A stretch of 7,444 nt of DNA from Armatimonadota bacterium (lineage in GTDB: Bacteria; Armatimonadota; UBA5829): the NCBI GenBank assembly GCA_023474015.1, contig JAMCYN010000148.1, forward strand, positions 1-7,444. The letters run 5' to 3'. Position numbers and translations under genes: made by a program. Numbering within the stretch: position 1 is the stretch's first letter; each line of letters begins with the position of its first letter. Shown here piece by piece: positions 6,537 through 7,444 of this stretch. The notes beneath the pieces are model-generated. The model was given only the letters and a program-made list of their open reading frames with translations, ran no database searches and was not told where the DNA came from.

Positions 6537-6542
6537 ATTATA
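6537..6542 (-). promoter_or_regulatory. Perfect -10 box just upstream of the leftward terminator
   Basis: The minus strand reads TATAAT at 6542-6537, but no good -35 is present: TTGGGC (6563-6558) is 15 bases away and matches at only three positions. If active it would start a transcript near 6530 that ends at the terminator T-run. It may be chance in an AT-rich gap. Confidence 0.22.
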
Positions 6543-6577
6543 TAAGACGCACCAAGAGCCCAATATGTTCGCCTGTT

Positions 6578-6597
6578 TTCGTGTTTTTTTTCACGAA
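6578..6597. repeat. Inverted repeat with an eight-T centre
   Basis: TTCGTG (6578-6583) and CACGAA (6592-6597) are perfect inverse copies around T8 (6584-6591), just beyond the stop of the small membrane protein gene. The T-run is in the loop rather than after the stem, so it is not a standard terminator in either direction. Confidence 0.35.
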
Positions 6598-6604
6598 GAT
6601 TGAA

Positions 6605-6892
6605 TTAAGCTTGCTTTCGCTCCATGCCGCTCACGAGTTTTGTGAATAACCCCAGCGCGAGGAACGTCGGCGCCCAATGCCCGACGAATATCGCGTCCTC
6701 TTTTTTTCTGAGCCCATAGAGAATCAGCGACAGGATTATAGACCCTGCCGTCATCCCGATGTAGAATGGCGACGAAGCTTTCTCGGGAAGAGCCATCGCC
6801 GCCCGAACGGGAGATCGCCTCTCCTTCGTAGTCTCCTCGGCCTTTTCCATCGTCTCTTCGGCCTGCTCTGCAATGGTTGAAGCGTTTGCCAT
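6605..6892 (-). CDS. Small two-helix membrane protein of unknown function
   Basis: 95 residues. The ATG at 6892 is fixed by a near-perfect AGGAGGTG (6904-6897), core GGAGG 6 bases upstream; the frame stays open further upstream, but no earlier start has a comparable site. Residues 5-25 are rich in Glu, Lys and Ala (EQAEETMEKAEETTKE) and likely form a charged amphipathic helix or coiled coil. Residues 43-61 (FYIGMTAGSIILSLILYGL) and 68-87 (IFVGHWAPTFLALGLFTKLV) are two probable transmembrane helices joined by a short basic turn (RKKED). There is no signal peptide and no catalytic motif. I do not recognise a named family. It is convergent with cobO, apparently monocistronic, and followed on its strand by a strong terminator. 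Its upstream leader is GC-rich; I could not place a convincing promoter. Confidence 0.8.
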   Translation of the reverse strand: MANASTIAEQAEETMEKAEETTKERRSPVRAAMALPEKASSPFYIGMTAGSIILSLILYGLRKKEDAIFVGHWAPTFLALGLFTKLVSGMERKQA

Positions 6893-7154
6893 AAAGCACC
6901 TCCTCGAAAATAGCGGAGAGCGGAGAACCCCTCTCCCGCCCTCTGGGGGCACAGAGCGTCTATAAACGCACCGCTGTGCGTCTTTCTTTACCCTTGCGAC
7001 GCCTTCGAAAAACGAGAAGGCCTGTGTGTTGCCCTCACCAAGAAGCAAAGAGCACTCAGCGCGAACGGGGGTGCGTCGTAAGTTTAAGGTAAGGCCTGAT
7101 ATGCTGCGCGGAATGACGATATCATCTTTGCCTCCATATCTGATCAAGCGACAA

Positions 7155-7185
7155 TTCCCGCAGCTTGTGCTTATGGCTGCGGGAA
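7155..7185. repeat. Perfect 10-bp hairpin in the intergenic gap
   Basis: TTCCCGCAGC (7155-7164) pairs perfectly with GCTGCGGGAA (7176-7185) around an 11-base loop. No T-run follows on either strand, so it is not a standard intrinsic terminator. It may be a protein-binding site, part of an untranslated RNA, or a lone repeat copy. Confidence 0.5.
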
Positions 7186-7324
7186 CTGAGGTCAACCAGA
7201 TTCGAGATGTTTGATATAACCGCCGTTCCCAGCAGCATAGCCGGGGGTGGGTTGTCATAAACTTGGGATGCACCTGGGCTAATGGAACTAATTGACAAAA
7301 AAACTGCGAATTTCTTCGGTGGCG

Positions 7325-7330
7325 TATACT
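7325..7330 (+). promoter_or_regulatory. Probable -10 box for the gene at 7411
   Basis: TATACT matches the -10 consensus at five of six positions and would start transcription near 7337, some 74 bases before the ATG. A perfect TTGACA at 7292-7297 is 27 bases away, too far for a normal sigma70 pair, and nothing closer resembles a -35. An activator-dependent promoter or coincidence are both possible. Confidence 0.35.
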
Positions 7331-7351
7331 TTGAGTGTGTAAATTGCAAAA

Positions 7352-7410
7352 GATGCTCCTGATCTCGTAGAGTTTGTTTGAACAGAACGAACGGACGAGA
7401 GAGGAGCATC
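7352..7410 (+). promoter_or_regulatory. Leader hairpin covering the ribosome binding site of the last gene
   Basis: GATGCTCCT (7352-7360) pairs perfectly with AGGAGCATC (7402-7410). After a 2x1 internal loop, TCTCGT (7363-7368) pairs with ACGAGA (7395-7400). After another small loop, GTTTGTT (7372-7378) pairs with AACGAAC (7386-7392) with one G-T pair, leaving a 7-base apical loop. About 22 pairs occur in 59 bases. The GGAG ribosome site (7403-7406) is fully paired and the ATG follows directly at 7411. The form suits translational control: an RNA switch, a protein-binding leader, or the SD-masking hairpin known from some transposase genes. Confidence 0.6.
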
Positions 7411-7444
7411 ATGGCAAGTATAACTCTGAAGCAAGTAATGGAGC
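7411..7444 (+). CDS. Start of an unidentified gene, cut by the window edge
   Basis: ATG at 7411 follows GAGGAG (7401-7406) at 4 bases, and the frame stays open to the end as MASITLKQVME. Eleven residues are too few to identify it; the start loosely recalls small antitoxin-like proteins, but this is only an impression. The ribosome site lies within a long hairpin, and a -10 box is at 7325-7330, which together support a real, regulated gene start. Confidence 0.6.
   Translation, partial: MASITLKQVME

Larger units (their letters stand above)
6893..7410. other. 518-base gap between divergent genes
   Basis: I find no credible protein gene here; the open frames lack ribosome sites and run across the hairpins. 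It should hold the leader and promoter of the leftward membrane-protein gene and the promoter of the rightward gene at 7411. It contains a C/G-rich patch near 6927-6950 resembling a degenerate copy of the palindromic repeat, a small hairpin ACGCAC/GTGCGT at 6966-6981, a 10-bp hairpin at 7155-7185 and the leader hairpin at 7352-7410. The stretch from about 7190 to 7290 shows nothing I can name. Confidence 0.5.

Noticed and set aside
5948..6538. 196-codon minus-strand frame opposite cobO
   Set aside because: The plus strand has every hallmark motif of the adenosyltransferase; the antisense frame has none and spans the terminator.
6966..7077. GTGCGTC repeated at 6976-6982 and 7071-7077 as a possible regulator site pair
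   Set aside because: Seven bases in GC-rich DNA is easily chance; no symmetry or promoter is associated.
7026..7214. 62-codon plus-strand frame in the right-hand gap
   Set aside because: No ribosome site, and the frame runs straight through the 7155-7185 hairpin; nothing recognisable in the peptide.
6893..7273. N-terminal extension of the small membrane protein to 222 residues
   Set aside because: The extension is low-quality sequence lacking a ribosome site and crosses the intergenic hairpins; ATG 6892 has a near-perfect AGGAGGTG.
1..7444. CRISPR array, tRNA or rRNA genes, or an intact mobile element
   Set aside because: No regularly spaced repeats, cloverleaf or rRNA-like sequence, and no complete transposase, integrase or attachment-site duplication seen on either strand.

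Overview
The window looks like ordinary chromosome from a GC-rich, Gram-negative-type bacterium: exported proteins with Sec signals, strong GGAGG-type ribosome sites, frequent GTG/TTG starts, and dispersed GC-rich palindromes. The DUF1598-like protein points loosely to Planctomycetota, Armatimonadota or related phyla, but nothing here fixes the taxon. I see no rRNA, tRNA, CRISPR array or complete mobile element.

Layout. (1) 1-175: the apparent C-terminal tail of an IS4-type transposase, then a G-rich direct repeat; probably insertion-sequence debris. (2) 176-922 (-): exported protein with an HETGH zinc-protease motif and a good sigma70-type promoter. (3) 1096-3846 (+): large exported two-unit M16 zinc peptidase, divergent from (2). 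Its N-terminal unit keeps the HxxEH site and its C-terminal unit has lost it; the linker between the units contains an in-frame, double-hairpin dispersed repeat. (4) 4117-4479 (+): unrecognised 120-residue protein with its own promoter, a structured leader, a TTG start and a downstream terminator. (5) 4555-5931 and 5939-6466 (+): an exported DUF1598-like protein followed after 7 bases by CobO/BtuR, the corrinoid adenosyltransferase of cobalamin synthesis or salvage. (6) 6605-6892 (-): small two-helix membrane protein, convergent with cobO, with an intrinsic terminator between them. (7) 6893-7410: a gap of more than 500 bases containing a 10-bp hairpin and, at its right end, a long imperfect hairpin that buries the ribosome binding site of a gene starting at 7411 and cut by the window edge.

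How the genes relate. The two divergent exported metalloprotease-like proteins may share an envelope protein-turnover role (inference). The DUF1598/cobO pair is close enough to be co-transcribed, but no functional link is evident. No defence, secretion or biosynthetic cluster is visible. The most notable signals are the palindromic element translated inside the M16 gene and the leader hairpin before the last gene.
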